From IMG/VR virus record IMGVR_UViG_3300042301_002348, positions 1 to 54,812 of that record: DNA of 54,812 nucleotides, one strand, 5' to 3'. Each line of letters opens with the position of its first letter. The first letter of the stretch is position 1. The position numbers were made by a program, and so were the translations under genes. The stretch is from a virus. Positions 16,145-24,559 of this stretch are shown piece by piece. The notes under the pieces are model-generated. The model saw only the letters and a program-made list of their open reading frames with translations, was not told the DNA's origin and ran no database searches.

Positions 16145-16681
16145 ATGGTTACAGAAGAAGAAATTATCGAACATGTAAAAAGTTTATCTTATCAAGATAA
16201 AATAAAACTAATCAATAAAATTACCCCATTAAAAGATTTCAATAATCAAAAATATAGGGATAAGATTATGAGAGAGATGTTTGATATTCCAGAAACAAAG
16301 GGGTATTATGGTCCTGATTCAGAAACCACATCCCTTAAATCCGTTTCAATAACCCCAACCAAAAATAAAACATATAATATTACTAAAGGAAAAACTTTAG
16401 GCATATTAGGTAGGATTGATAAGGTGAGTACACATGACAATTCAGATACCATATTTGGTTTATTTAGTGAGGAAGGAGAAATTAAATTCGTTGTATTAGT
16501 TCATAGTGATGAGAATCTAGATAATCTTTTTAAAATGGAAAGAGAAATTAAACAAAAGAAGATGGAAAATGCTAAGAACAAATATGACGGAGTTACAATT
16601 AATTTCAAAGTCATTTTAAAATATAATTTATCATATAAAATTTTATATAAAAGTGACGATATTATATTAAAACACATTTAA
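16145..16681 (+). CDS. Hypothetical protein
   Basis: 178 aa, Lys/Ile-rich. An N-terminal helical pair (EEIIEHVKSLSYQDKIKLINKIT) is followed by a beta-rich C-terminal half (ITKGKTLGILGRIDKVS, then FGLFSEEGEIKFVVLVHS). Upstream TATATTTT-like sequence is imperfect. No family recognised. Confidence 0.65.
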   Translation: MVTEEEIIEHVKSLSYQDKIKLINKITPLKDFNNQKYRDKIMREMFDIPETKGYYGPDSETTSLKSVSITPTKNKTYNITKGKTLGILGRIDKVSTHDNSDTIFGLFSEEGEIKFVVLVHSDENLDNLFKMEREIKQKKMENAKNKYDGVTINFKVILKYNLSYKILYKSDDIILKHI

Positions 16682-16691
16682 ATTTAAAACT

Positions 16692-16973
16692 ATGCCAGAA
16701 TTTACATCAGAAGTAGACATCGACCCAAGTGAATTTATTGAGTCTTGTAGTAAGAAAGAAATAGACAGATTAGTTGAAATCCTTGTTGAGGATGGATACA
16801 TTCAATCAGACCAAGAAACTAAGAGTACTAACAATGGTGTCCGTAGACCGAACATTAATGACCAAACATTTTGGGAAAGTTTAGAACGTCTTGCAAAGTG
16901 TAGGCATTTATTATCCATCGAAGAAGAGAACTTCATCAATAACCTATCTAACAAGTTCAAATACATACGTTAA
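16692..16973 (+). CDS. Hypothetical small protein
   Basis: 93 aa. Helical; MPEFTSEVDIDPSEFIESCSKKEIDRLVEILVEDGY looks like an SRP-like or HTH helical module with the C-terminal SLERLAKCRHLLSIEEENFI. Overlaps the following methyltransferase by 1 nt. Often found in phage genomes as unknown. Confidence 0.7.
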   Translation: MPEFTSEVDIDPSEFIESCSKKEIDRLVEILVEDGYIQSDQETKSTNNGVRRPNINDQTFWESLERLAKCRHLLSIEEENFINNLSNKFKYIR

Positions 16974-17587
16974 TGAAAGTACTTGAGTTATTTGCGGGTA
17001 GTCGTTCAGTAGGAAAGATTGCAGAAGAATTAGGAATGGAAGTATTTTCATCTGATTTAATTGAATTTGAGGGTATTCATTACCCAATTAGTATATTAGA
17101 TTTTGATGTATCTAAAGTTCCGTTTCAACCCGATGTAATTTGGGCATCTCCACCATGTACTGGTTTCAGTGTTGCAGCAATCGGTCACCACTGGTCAGGA
17201 GGTAAAGGTGCTTATATACCTAAAACAGAAACCGCAAAGTTGGGTATTGAATTAGTTAGAAAGACATTAGAAATTATTAATCACTTCCAACCAACATATT
17301 GGTTTATGGAAAACCCACGAGGTGTTCTTCGTAAGTTAGATGTTGTTAAAGGATTGAAAAAGAATTCTGTAACTTATTGCCAATACGGTGACGAGCGAAT
17401 GAAACCAACTGACATATGGACCAACAGTGATGTTTGGATTCCAAAACCAATGTGTAAGAATGGTGACCCATGTCACGTTGCAGCACCAAGAGGTAGTAGA
17501 ACAGGAACACAAGGTCGAGCCAACGCTTATGAAAGAAGTAAGATACCGGCAGATTTATGTTTAGAAATATTAAAAAGTTGTAAATGA
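16973..17587 (+). CDS. C5-type DNA methyltransferase, short form
   Basis: 204 aa. MKVLELFAGSRSVGKIAEELGME is motif I; SPPCTGFS (about 55-62) holds the catalytic Cys; ENPRGVLRKL (about 113) is a variant of ENV. There is no separate target-recognition domain, and after ENP the protein ends with a Cys-containing segment (YCQYGD, PMCKNGDPCHVAAPRG). Phage proteins of this short type are usually annotated as DNA methylase or methyltransferase-like; some might act on another cytosine derivative. Overlaps the next gene by 4 nt (ATGA). Confidence 0.75.
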   Translation: MKVLELFAGSRSVGKIAEELGMEVFSSDLIEFEGIHYPISILDFDVSKVPFQPDVIWASPPCTGFSVAAIGHHWSGGKGAYIPKTETAKLGIELVRKTLEIINHFQPTYWFMENPRGVLRKLDVVKGLKKNSVTYCQYGDERMKPTDIWTNSDVWIPKPMCKNGDPCHVAAPRGSRTGTQGRANAYERSKIPADLCLEILKSCK

Positions 17588-18267
17588 AAAAAATTAAGCA
17601 CCCGTTAGTTAAAGGTGTGGTTAAAGAGGTGAAACCTCGAATATATTGTGTAACTATTGATGATGATTACGATAGGGCAATGTTGTTCTGTCGATACCAA
17701 GAGTTCTACGAATCCCCATATAAAAAATTCAGAGGTAAACGATTTACTTGGATGGAATATATGAGACATTATAAATTAGCGTGGAAGAAAAGAACATTTA
17801 CATACCCTGATGATTGGTCTGGTTATAACATTCCAAGTAATGTTATGGATAAAGCAAACGATATATTCTACAAAGATACCGAATATGATGTTATTATGAA
17901 TGACATTTATTTTTATTGTGCTATCGATTCACAAAATAAAAATAATGGTGCAAGATGTAATTGGTATTTGATTGGTACAAGTTCAAAAGATAAAGGAACC
18001 ACCAATCATGAAATTGCTCACGGTTTATATTTCACAAATGAAGAATATAAAAAGAACGTAACCAAGTTAATTAAAAATATTAAACCAATTCATTACGAAA
18101 AGTTAAAGAAGAAACTTGTTAAGATGGGTTATGTTGATGACAAGAAAATTATTGATGATGAGATTCAGGCATTTATGTCGACAGGTTTATATAATGGAAT
18201 GGAAACAAAAGAATTAAAGGTATACGAAAAGGAATTTAAAAAGAATTTTAGTAACTTTACAAAATGA
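17584..18267 (+). CDS. Putative zinc metallopeptidase (HExxH)
   Basis: 227 aa. HEIAH at residues 142-146 (GTTNHEIAHGLYF) gives the metal-binding site and catalytic Glu of a gluzincin-type protease; DDEIQAFM further on could give the third ligand. The surroundings (GTTNHE, then FTNEEY) are compatible with an M-clan peptidase fold but I do not recognise a family. No signal peptide. ATGA overlaps on both sides link it to the methyltransferase and HAD genes. The candidate function is inferred from the motif only. Confidence 0.5.
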   Translation: MKKIKHPLVKGVVKEVKPRIYCVTIDDDYDRAMLFCRYQEFYESPYKKFRGKRFTWMEYMRHYKLAWKKRTFTYPDDWSGYNIPSNVMDKANDIFYKDTEYDVIMNDIYFYCAIDSQNKNNGARCNWYLIGTSSKDKGTTNHEIAHGLYFTNEEYKKNVTKLIKNIKPIHYEKLKKKLVKMGYVDDKKIIDDEIQAFMSTGLYNGMETKELKVYEKEFKKNFSNFTK

Positions 18268-18794
18268 GACAGAAGATAATATTCATTGACATTGATGGAC
18301 CTTTAGCTTGGGGAACTTGGAATGACGGTCCCATCACAATCAATGGAGAAAGACACACGGAGTTTACTATTCCATATTCTTGGAACCAAGAAGATTGCAA
18401 TGCACTTAAACAAATATTAGATGAAACCAATGCTAAGTTAGTATTGAGTTCTGATTGGAGATTTCAATTCGCATTTAGACAGATGAAAGATATATTTCAA
18501 CACTATGGTATTCATGGATCTAATCTTTTGGATATGACATGTCAGTTTTCTTTGTGGAATAAGATGAGTAGAACGTCATTAGAACATGAAAGAGCATTAC
18601 AGATTGTTAAATGGGCTAAAGATAATAAGATTTCAAATTGGATTGCTATTGATGATTTGGATTTATACCACACATTCAAATGGTTAACGCCAAAGACTCC
18701 AATGTGGAGACATGTACAAGTTGATGGTGACCACGGTACTGGCGGTAGATTGAGGGATAAGGTTGATGAATGTATTAAGAAATTAGAAAGATGA
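18264..18794 (+). CDS. HAD-superfamily phosphatase-like protein
   Basis: 176 aa. IIFIDIDGPLAWG gives the HAD motif I (DxDG); LVLSSDWRF is motif II-like (Ser-Ser-Asp); WIAIDDLD is motif IV. Resembles the HAD domain of the Swiss Army Knife RNA-repair group. Phosphatase activity on a small nucleotide or on RNA ends is plausible. Overlaps both neighbours by 4 nt. Confidence 0.75.
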   Translation: MRQKIIFIDIDGPLAWGTWNDGPITINGERHTEFTIPYSWNQEDCNALKQILDETNAKLVLSSDWRFQFAFRQMKDIFQHYGIHGSNLLDMTCQFSLWNKMSRTSLEHERALQIVKWAKDNKISNWIAIDDLDLYHTFKWLTPKTPMWRHVQVDGDHGTGGRLRDKVDECIKKLER

Positions 18795-19153
18795 TATATA
18801 GAACAAGGAAGTTAATTAAACCAGGTGATTTAAACCCAAGAGGTACATTATTCGGAGGTCAATTATTAAAGTGGATTGATGAAGAAGCAGCAATATTCGC
18901 AATTTGCCAATTAGGTAGTCCTAATATTGTTACTAAAGCAATGTCTGAAATTGATTTTGTTACCACCGCAAAGGTTGGTGATGTAATTGAATTTGGTATG
19001 GACTTAGTTAGGTTTGGAATAACATCAGTTACATTATGTTGCGATGTTAGAAACAAAAACACTAAACAATCAATAATTAAAATAGATAAAATCATTTTCG
19101 TTCTATTGGATGAAAATGGTAAACCTAAAGCACATAATAAAAAGAATAAATAA
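18791..19153 (+). CDS. Acyl-CoA thioesterase (hotdog fold, YciA-like)
   Basis: 120 aa. NPRGTLFGGQLLKWIDEEAAIFA is the YciA/BFIT-type signature with the usual Asp in D(E)AA and following ASxN-like region (TKAMSEIDFVTTAKVGDVIEF). Hydrolyses fatty acyl-CoA to free acid and CoA. Unusual in a phage; perhaps used to alter membrane lipid supply. ATGA overlap with the HAD gene. Confidence 0.85.
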   Translation: MIYRTRKLIKPGDLNPRGTLFGGQLLKWIDEEAAIFAICQLGSPNIVTKAMSEIDFVTTAKVGDVIEFGMDLVRFGITSVTLCCDVRNKNTKQSIIKIDKIIFVLLDENGKPKAHNKKNK

Positions 19154-19154
19154 T

Positions 19155-19325
19155 ATGGAATACTTTCTAATTTTTGGAATAATGTTCATCATCATTGGTT
19201 TTATCTCATGGAGATGGGTTGTTGGTATTGATTATATGCAAAAAAATCATCCCGATTACAAAGGTGACGATTTTCTTAATTGGGGTGATGAAGACAACCA
19301 AGATGATAAAAATCAAATCATGTAA
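19155..19325 (+). CDS. Small single-pass membrane protein
   Basis: 56 aa (MEYFLIFGIMFIIIGFISWRW), transmembrane helix followed by an acidic tail (GDDFLNWGDEDNQDDKN). Start chosen at 19155, 1 nt after the previous stop; the longer reading overlaps the thioesterase by 43 nt. Confidence 0.65.
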   Translation: MEYFLIFGIMFIIIGFISWRWVVGIDYMQKNHPDYKGDDFLNWGDEDNQDDKNQIM

Positions 19326-19720
19326 TGGCAAAAAAGAAACCTGATCTAGTTGTATGGGACGAAGAAAAAGGATATTATCAAAGGGAATTAACTTATGGTA
19401 GTAATCAGGGTGCGCCTGCAATTAAATTGGAGGATGTTGGTGGTTGGAAACAAATGCAAGCGGGAATTGCCAACAAACAATTTAAATCAAGATACGATGA
19501 GTTAAAGGAAGAGTTTCAAAAGTTAATTGATGAAGTTAATTGGAATGAATTAGTTTATCAATCATCTTACTCATTCATACCGGTTATGGGTGAAACTTAT
19601 CACTTATATGTTAGGGAAGATGAGTCAACATTTCTATCCTTAATTCACCCCACACAATGGAATAAAAAATATGTCGGGTCCTTCAAACTAGACTCAACAC
19701 AAAAATGGATAAAAGTATAG
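19325..19720 (+). CDS. DUF2452-like protein
   Basis: 131 aa. Central and C-terminal YHLYVREDESTFLSLIHPTQW matches the DUF2452 block (YHLY...LSLI-P-W), with the lead DEVNWNELVYQSSYSFIPVMGE. Function unknown; present in Bacteroidota and their phages. Overlaps the previous gene by 1 nt (TAATGG). Confidence 0.75.
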   Translation: MAKKKPDLVVWDEEKGYYQRELTYGSNQGAPAIKLEDVGGWKQMQAGIANKQFKSRYDELKEEFQKLIDEVNWNELVYQSSYSFIPVMGETYHLYVREDESTFLSLIHPTQWNKKYVGSFKLDSTQKWIKV

Positions 19721-19728
19721 GTTTGTTA

Positions 19729-19736
19729 TATTTATA
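19729..19736 (+). promoter_or_regulatory. TATTTATA octamer before the endolysin gene
   Basis: Exact TATTTATA ending 5 nt before the ATG at 19742. Shared with the other N-terminally tagged genes; may be a late promoter element. Confidence 0.6.
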
Positions 19737-19741
19737 TTGAT

Positions 19742-21097
19742 ATGAAGAAGAATTTAATCGAACAGCTGGAAAGAATCCACAGACTTAACTATGGTAAAGA
19801 AGCTATCAAAGAAGGGTTTTTAGATAATATCCTTAAGGCTGTCGGTGTTAAAAAGACTGACAATCCTAAGAAAGCTGATTTAGTCTCTGACGACGTTGAG
19901 TCATTTTATAGTACGTTAGAAGATGCCGCTAATTCTGGTGGTTTGTCACAACAACAAAAGGGTTCGATGAATTTCCAAAAGAATGTTGAATCGATGCAAA
20001 TTGGTTTAAAACTATTGGGTTATGAATTACCAAGATATGGTGTTGATGGTCTTTTTGGACCTGAAACTGCATCCGCGGTTGGTAAGTTTACAAGTGAAAA
20101 AGTAAGTGGTGATACTAAAACCGCAATTAATGAGGCGTTTGTTCGATTGGGTGATACGAGTTATTCTAACGTAAAATTTGACGGTGATGGGACTCAAAAT
20201 GACCAAATAAATCAACCACTATTGGATGATTTACAGACGGCAGCATCTAATGCGGGTGTGACTGTTACAATAACAACCGCAAAATCCGGACATGGAAATC
20301 TAACCATAAATGGAAAACCGAGTAGGCACGCCACAAATACTGCCGTTGATATTGCAATATTAGATGGTATCGGTGCGGGAGGTGCATCAAACAAATCTAA
20401 TGGTAATCCAAGATTTAGGGAGTTAGGTGAAAGAGTGAAGAACGAGTTAGTTAAAATGGGTTATGCGTTAAATGCTGAGGGTGGTAATCAAAAAGCAGTA
20501 TTATGGCAAACAGACACCGGAGGTAACCACTACAATCATTTACACGTATCTAATAAAGAAGGAGTTTCAGGTTCTGCACCATCAGAAACGATGGCTAAAG
20601 CAACACCCGAAATGCTTAAAAAATTAATTGAATTATTAAAAGAAAAAGGAATTACTTCTGAAGATTTAAAAAAGAATATTGACACAATAAATGTTGATGA
20701 TTTGGCAGATAAGAACTTCTACGCTAAGTTACTAGAAAACTTAGGAGCGCCGATTAGTGATGAAAATATGAAATTCATGTATGCTTGGAGACAAGCTGAG
20801 GGTAGAGGAGGTACATACAATCCATTTAACACAACGTGGAATCTACCAAATTCAACCACGATGAATAGTGCAGGTGTTAGAAATTACACATCGTTAGAAG
20901 ATGGAATGGTTGCAACCATTAAAACCTTAAAAAATGGTAGATACGATTGTATCGTTAACGGACTTAAAAATGATATTGGAGCATCTAACATTGCAAGTTG
21001 CGAATCCCTTAAAACTTGGGGTACGGGTGATTTAGTTGCCAAAGTTGTTAATAGTTATAACAACGGAGCAAATCCCAAAATATCCGGTTTAGCGTAA
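19742..21097 (+). CDS. Multidomain peptidoglycan hydrolase with N-terminal tag
   Basis: 451 aa. Residues 1-24 (MKKNLIEQLERIHRLNYGKE) look like the tag of the octamer genes. A peptidoglycan-binding (PG_binding_1) repeat at about 80-115 (QIGLKLLGYELPRYGVDGLFG) is followed by a peptidase M15-like region (RHATNTAVDIAI, then NHYNHLHVS, with the His-x-His ligand pattern). The C-terminal third (YAWRQAEGRGGTYNPFNTT, NSAGVRNYTSLEDGM) resembles virion lysozyme domains with NPxxTT. It is likely a virion-associated enzyme that digests the wall during injection or release. Confidence 0.85.
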   Translation: MKKNLIEQLERIHRLNYGKEAIKEGFLDNILKAVGVKKTDNPKKADLVSDDVESFYSTLEDAANSGGLSQQQKGSMNFQKNVESMQIGLKLLGYELPRYGVDGLFGPETASAVGKFTSEKVSGDTKTAINEAFVRLGDTSYSNVKFDGDGTQNDQINQPLLDDLQTAASNAGVTVTITTAKSGHGNLTINGKPSRHATNTAVDIAILDGIGAGGASNKSNGNPRFRELGERVKNELVKMGYALNAEGGNQKAVLWQTDTGGNHYNHLHVSNKEGVSGSAPSETMAKATPEMLKKLIELLKEKGITSEDLKKNIDTINVDDLADKNFYAKLLENLGAPISDENMKFMYAWRQAEGRGGTYNPFNTTWNLPNSTTMNSAGVRNYTSLEDGMVATIKTLKNGRYDCIVNGLKNDIGASNIASCESLKTWGTGDLVAKVVNSYNNGANPKISGLA

Positions 21098-21172
21098 ATT
21101 TATATAATTTTATTAGTATTTTCTTGGATTTATCAAATATAATCGGTATTTTAGTATTCTAAAACCTATTAT

Positions 21173-21412
21173 ATGCCAAAAGAAACATGTATCTTGTGTG
21201 GTAAAGAAACACACGAAGAAATAACAACACACGTGGATTTCAGAACTGGTTATGTCGATGGAGCGGGACAATTATGTATTGAATGTTATCGAAAAGGTAA
21301 CTCATCAAGTAGAAATCACATAATGATACCAGAGGATTATATAAGCGATTACCCTAACGATATGGAGTTAGGTTCAAAAGTTAGAGAATTTTATCACAAC
21401 TCATATAAGTAA
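21173..21412 (+). CDS. Small zinc-binding protein
   Basis: 79 aa. CILCGK (CxxC) and LCIECYRKG (CxxC) are spaced 26 aa apart, with His and acidic residues between them; a small zinc ribbon. Found in other phages. It starts after 75 nt of intergenic sequence without a clear promoter. Confidence 0.75.
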   Translation: MPKETCILCGKETHEEITTHVDFRTGYVDGAGQLCIECYRKGNSSSRNHIMIPEDYISDYPNDMELGSKVREFYHNSYK

Positions 21413-21413
21413 C

Positions 21414-21881
21414 ATGAACATTTTCTTTTTAGATTGGAACCCAAAAAAATGTGCAGAATACCATAACGATAAACACGTCGTCAAAATGATATTAGAAACT
21501 GCCCAATTACTTTGTGGTGCACATTGGGCAACCGGTGGAGAGGCTCCTTATAAGTTATCCCACAAGAATCATCCTTGTTCTGTGTGGGTTAGAGAGGATT
21601 TACAGAATTATATTTGGTTAGTTGACTTAGGGTTCAACCTATGTCAAGAATATACATATCGATACGGAAAACGTCATAAAACACAGGATATTATTGAGTG
21701 GTGTGCTTATCACAGACCAAAAATTAAGGATTTAGAATTCACGCCACCAGCACTTGCAATGCCCGATAATTATAAAGTGTACGATGACACCATTCAATCT
21801 TATAGAAATTATTATCTTGGGGATAAAAAGGAATTTTGTAAATGGAAAGGTAGAGAAACTCCAGAATGGTTCCAATTGTAA
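21414..21881 (+). CDS. Conserved phage protein, unknown function
   Basis: 155 aa. MNIFFLDWNPKKCAEYHNDKHVVKMILETAQLLCGAHW, then THxNHPC-like SHKNHPCSVWV and a YGKRHK block. This signature (D-P-x2-C/A-Y-x4-DKHVVKM-L-E-AQLL) is widespread in phages and large viruses and is sometimes annotated as a pyrimidine dimer DNA glycosylase, but I do not see the evidence for that here. Conserved His and Cys could bind metal. Starts 1 nt after the previous stop. Confidence 0.75.
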   Translation: MNIFFLDWNPKKCAEYHNDKHVVKMILETAQLLCGAHWATGGEAPYKLSHKNHPCSVWVREDLQNYIWLVDLGFNLCQEYTYRYGKRHKTQDIIEWCAYHRPKIKDLEFTPPALAMPDNYKVYDDTIQSYRNYYLGDKKEFCKWKGRETPEWFQL

Positions 21882-21890
21882 TAATCCGAG

Positions 21891-21898
21891 TATTTATA
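21891..21898 (+). promoter_or_regulatory. TATTTATA octamer before the 444-aa tagged protein
   Basis: Exact TATTTATA 24 nt before the ATG at 21923. Confidence 0.5.
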
Positions 21899-21922
21899 TA
21901 GATATAAGAAATCTACAACCAA

Positions 21923-23257
21923 ATGAAAGAAATATTAAAAAAAGATTTACTAGCTAAATTGAACGAATCGTCCCTTGAAATGGACGAAATGTCAAAATAT
22001 AACCCAGGTAGAGAAGAAAAGAATCCATGGGATGAAACTCCTGAAGAAAGAGAAGAAAGACAAAGATTTGAGAAAAGATCTGTAACAAAGTCTTATCGTT
22101 TTCAGAAACCTCCGATTGGTACAAGACCAGAAGATATGCCACCGGTTGATATTTGGATTTATAACCCAACAAAAGACCCACAGGGTGAGAAAACCGCGGT
22201 TATACCAACAGGTTTAGAACCAATTACTGAAGAGCAATTAAAGGCGGCAAACCCTAAGTTTTTTGAATGGGCTCAAAAGGAAATGGGAGATAGAATTCAT
22301 ATTATCCGAATGAAAAAAGTTTTTCATGACCCTCTTGAACCGGGTAAAGCTAAACCTTCACCTAAAGCACTTGGTCTTAGACAAAAAGCCAATTTAAGTT
22401 TTGAAACTAAAGATTCTGGACCATCGACAGATAGAGAAAAGATATTAAGAAGGTTTAATCCAATTGTTAGTAGAGTATTAATTAATCAAGAAGTAAACGA
22501 TAAGTTAGTTGAATCTGGATTCCCCCCATTAAAAATGCCTGACCAAATGTTTAAAGGACAAAAGGCAGGAACTGACACACATAGTACCGTTGGTAATAGT
22601 GAAATTAATTTTGGTGGACATAACTATGATTTCTACTTAAGCATTGCGGATTTTGCACAAGCGAATGAAGATAGATTATATGGTGACGCACCAAGTGTTG
22701 ATATTTTAACCACTCACATGCCTCGTCAATACAATCCAGGTGCCAACTGGGATGCGTTAAGACCAACCGAAAATATGGATTTAAATTATAAAGAAAATCC
22801 ATTAACTCCATTGTTAAAATTAGCAAAGAGAGGATATCGTCCTGAAGATAGAGATGTTGCAGTTTCAAGTAGTATCTCAATTAGAGGTAAAGAAATAATA
22901 CAGGCTGATGGTAACTCAATATTTGAATGGACTATTGATTTTAGTACCTTAATTGGTAAGAAATTAAAAGACCAAATGAGAATTGCCGGTAATAATAGAC
23001 AAAAAGATAAAAACTTTACATGTACGGAATCATCTGTACCATTTTTATGTGCGGGTAATCCATTACAATATAGTGAATGTGTTGAGGCTTTAGTTAAATG
23101 TTTAAATAAAGTTAAGGGTGACATCTTATCAATGGATGTTACCGCGGAATTAGAATCAAGAAGTGTTGTTGATAGAAGTGATATCACACAAAGAATGAAT
23201 GAAGATACCATATCTAAGTTAGTATCGAACATTATGAAACAAATAAAAAGAAATTAA
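21923..23257 (+). CDS. Tagged hypothetical protein, likely virion component
   Basis: 444 aa. N-terminus MKEILKKDLLAKLNESSLEMDEM matches the tag pattern (I/L-x3-D-L-x2-L-N-E), and the C-terminal end NEDTISKLVSNIMKQIKRN repeats the pattern once more, most like the tag of the 25153 product (VSNI). The middle is proline-rich then beta-rich; FNPIVSRVLINQEVNDKLVE and MRIAGNNRQKDKN are unrecognised. The length, octamer and following strong terminator suggest a single-gene late unit. Confidence 0.6.
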   Translation: MKEILKKDLLAKLNESSLEMDEMSKYNPGREEKNPWDETPEEREERQRFEKRSVTKSYRFQKPPIGTRPEDMPPVDIWIYNPTKDPQGEKTAVIPTGLEPITEEQLKAANPKFFEWAQKEMGDRIHIIRMKKVFHDPLEPGKAKPSPKALGLRQKANLSFETKDSGPSTDREKILRRFNPIVSRVLINQEVNDKLVESGFPPLKMPDQMFKGQKAGTDTHSTVGNSEINFGGHNYDFYLSIADFAQANEDRLYGDAPSVDILTTHMPRQYNPGANWDALRPTENMDLNYKENPLTPLLKLAKRGYRPEDRDVAVSSSISIRGKEIIQADGNSIFEWTIDFSTLIGKKLKDQMRIAGNNRQKDKNFTCTESSVPFLCAGNPLQYSECVEALVKCLNKVKGDILSMDVTAELESRSVVDRSDITQRMNEDTISKLVSNIMKQIKRN

Positions 23258-23307
23258 CCTCTCCTTGGTAATTTCCAAGGACTGACCTACGTAGGGTTTC
23301 AGTTAGT

Positions 23308-23338
23308 CCCCCAAAGAAATTTGGGGGATTTTTTTTTG
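23308..23338 (+). terminator. Strong rho-independent terminator
   Basis: Stem CCCCCAAA/TTTGGGGG (23308-23315 with 23320-23327) with a GAAA loop, followed by ten T (23329-23338). Additional small dyad CCTTGG/CCAAGG just upstream at about 23262-23280. Confidence 0.9.
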
Positions 23339-23344
23339 CAATAT

Positions 23345-23375
23345 TTTGGAATATCAATAATAATATTTATTTTTG
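23345..23375 (+). promoter_or_regulatory. Sigma-A promoter of the 166-aa gene
   Basis: TTTG at 23345-23348, 19-nt spacer, TATTTTTG at 23368-23375, 19-nt leader to the ATG at 23395. Confidence 0.75.
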
Positions 23376-23394
23376 TGTTATAAACTAACTCACA

Positions 23395-23895
23395 ATGAGC
23401 ACAAACTACTACAGAATACCAACACACGAAGAGATGTTGAAAAGACAACAAACTCTAATTCAACAAGTTACAACAATGGACATGTCAATAGAAAACCTCG
23501 AAAGGGGAATGAAGTATATCTCACCAACAAAAGATTGGGAATGGTTTTCACCTTGGGAAATGTTTATCGATGGAACAAACATTCATTTAGGTAAACGAAG
23601 TGTGGGTTGGAAATTCTGTTGGAATTTCCATAAGGACAAATACTACGACAGTAAAGAAAGTCTATTAGATTTTATTCGTTCGGGTAGAGTTGTTAATGAA
23701 TATGGTGAAGAACAAGATATTGAGGAGTTCATCATAATGGCACTCGAATGGGGTGAACCTGACGGTTGGGTTGTAAATGCGGAGTATCGAAAAGAACAAC
23801 GTCAGAAAGGTGTGGGTTCTTTCTTTGATAAATCAGAATATGATGATAAGATTGTAGACGGATTAAGAGTTTCATCAGCGACAGATTTTTGTTAA
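23395..23895 (+). CDS. Conserved phage protein, unknown function
   Basis: 166 aa. HLGKRSVGWKFCWNFHKDKYYD and LDFIRSGRVVNEYGEE, then ADG-like GWVVNAEYRKEQ, a pattern present in many T4-like phage genomes without function. Transcribed from its own promoter. No metal or P-loop motif visible. Confidence 0.8.
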   Translation: MSTNYYRIPTHEEMLKRQQTLIQQVTTMDMSIENLERGMKYISPTKDWEWFSPWEMFIDGTNIHLGKRSVGWKFCWNFHKDKYYDSKESLLDFIRSGRVVNEYGEEQDIEEFIIMALEWGEPDGWVVNAEYRKEQRQKGVGSFFDKSEYDDKIVDGLRVSSATDFC

Positions 23896-23896
23896 T

Positions 23897-24550
23897 ATGA
23901 TTAAGATAGAAAATAATAGAAAGGTTTGGATAACATCCGATACACATTATAACCACACAAACATATGTCGTGGTGTAACTAAATGGAGGATGTTAGATGG
24001 TTCCGTACCCGAAGCACAAACTAGGGATTTCATAAATTTAGATAAAATGAATTCAGCAATTGTAAACAACATCAATGAGTATGTTGGTCAAGATGATGTG
24101 TTAATTCATTTAGGTGATTGGTCGTTTGGTGGATTTGAACAAATAGAAGAGTTTCGCAATAGAATTATCTGTAAAGAAATACATTTAACTTTTGGTAATC
24201 ACGACCATCATATTGAAAGAAATCGCGAGGATTGTCAAAGACATTTTGCATCATCACAATGGTTCTTACAATTAAATTATTTGGGTGAGACGCTTGAGTT
24301 GATGCACTATCCAATTGCTTCGTGGAATGGACTGAATAAGGGACGTATTCATCTTCATGGACATTGTCACCTACCTAACAATAAAAAGTTCGGTAATGGA
24401 CGTAGAATGGACGTTGGTATGGATGGGAATCTTGACTTTGCACCATATAATTTAAGAGACATAGTTAACTCAATGAAGAATAGACCAGTTGGTTCTGAAC
24501 TTGGGGTTGATGATCATCACATTGATGAATTAAAAAATGTTGTAGGATAA
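23897..24550 (+). CDS. Calcineurin-like metallophosphoesterase
   Basis: 217 aa. SDTHYNHTNI (DxH), LIHLGDWSFG (GD), TFGNHDHH (GNHD) and IHLHGHCHLP (GHxH) are the full two-metal motif set. Phage members of this group are annotated hydrolases or phosphoesterases; nucleic-acid or nucleotide phosphodiester substrates are possible. It begins 1 nt after the previous stop. A second, differently related member lies at 35671. Confidence 0.9.
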   Translation: MIKIENNRKVWITSDTHYNHTNICRGVTKWRMLDGSVPEAQTRDFINLDKMNSAIVNNINEYVGQDDVLIHLGDWSFGGFEQIEEFRNRIICKEIHLTFGNHDHHIERNREDCQRHFASSQWFLQLNYLGETLELMHYPIASWNGLNKGRIHLHGHCHLPNNKKFGNGRRMDVGMDGNLDFAPYNLRDIVNSMKNRPVGSELGVDDHHIDELKNVVG

Positions 24551-24559
24551 AAATTATTT

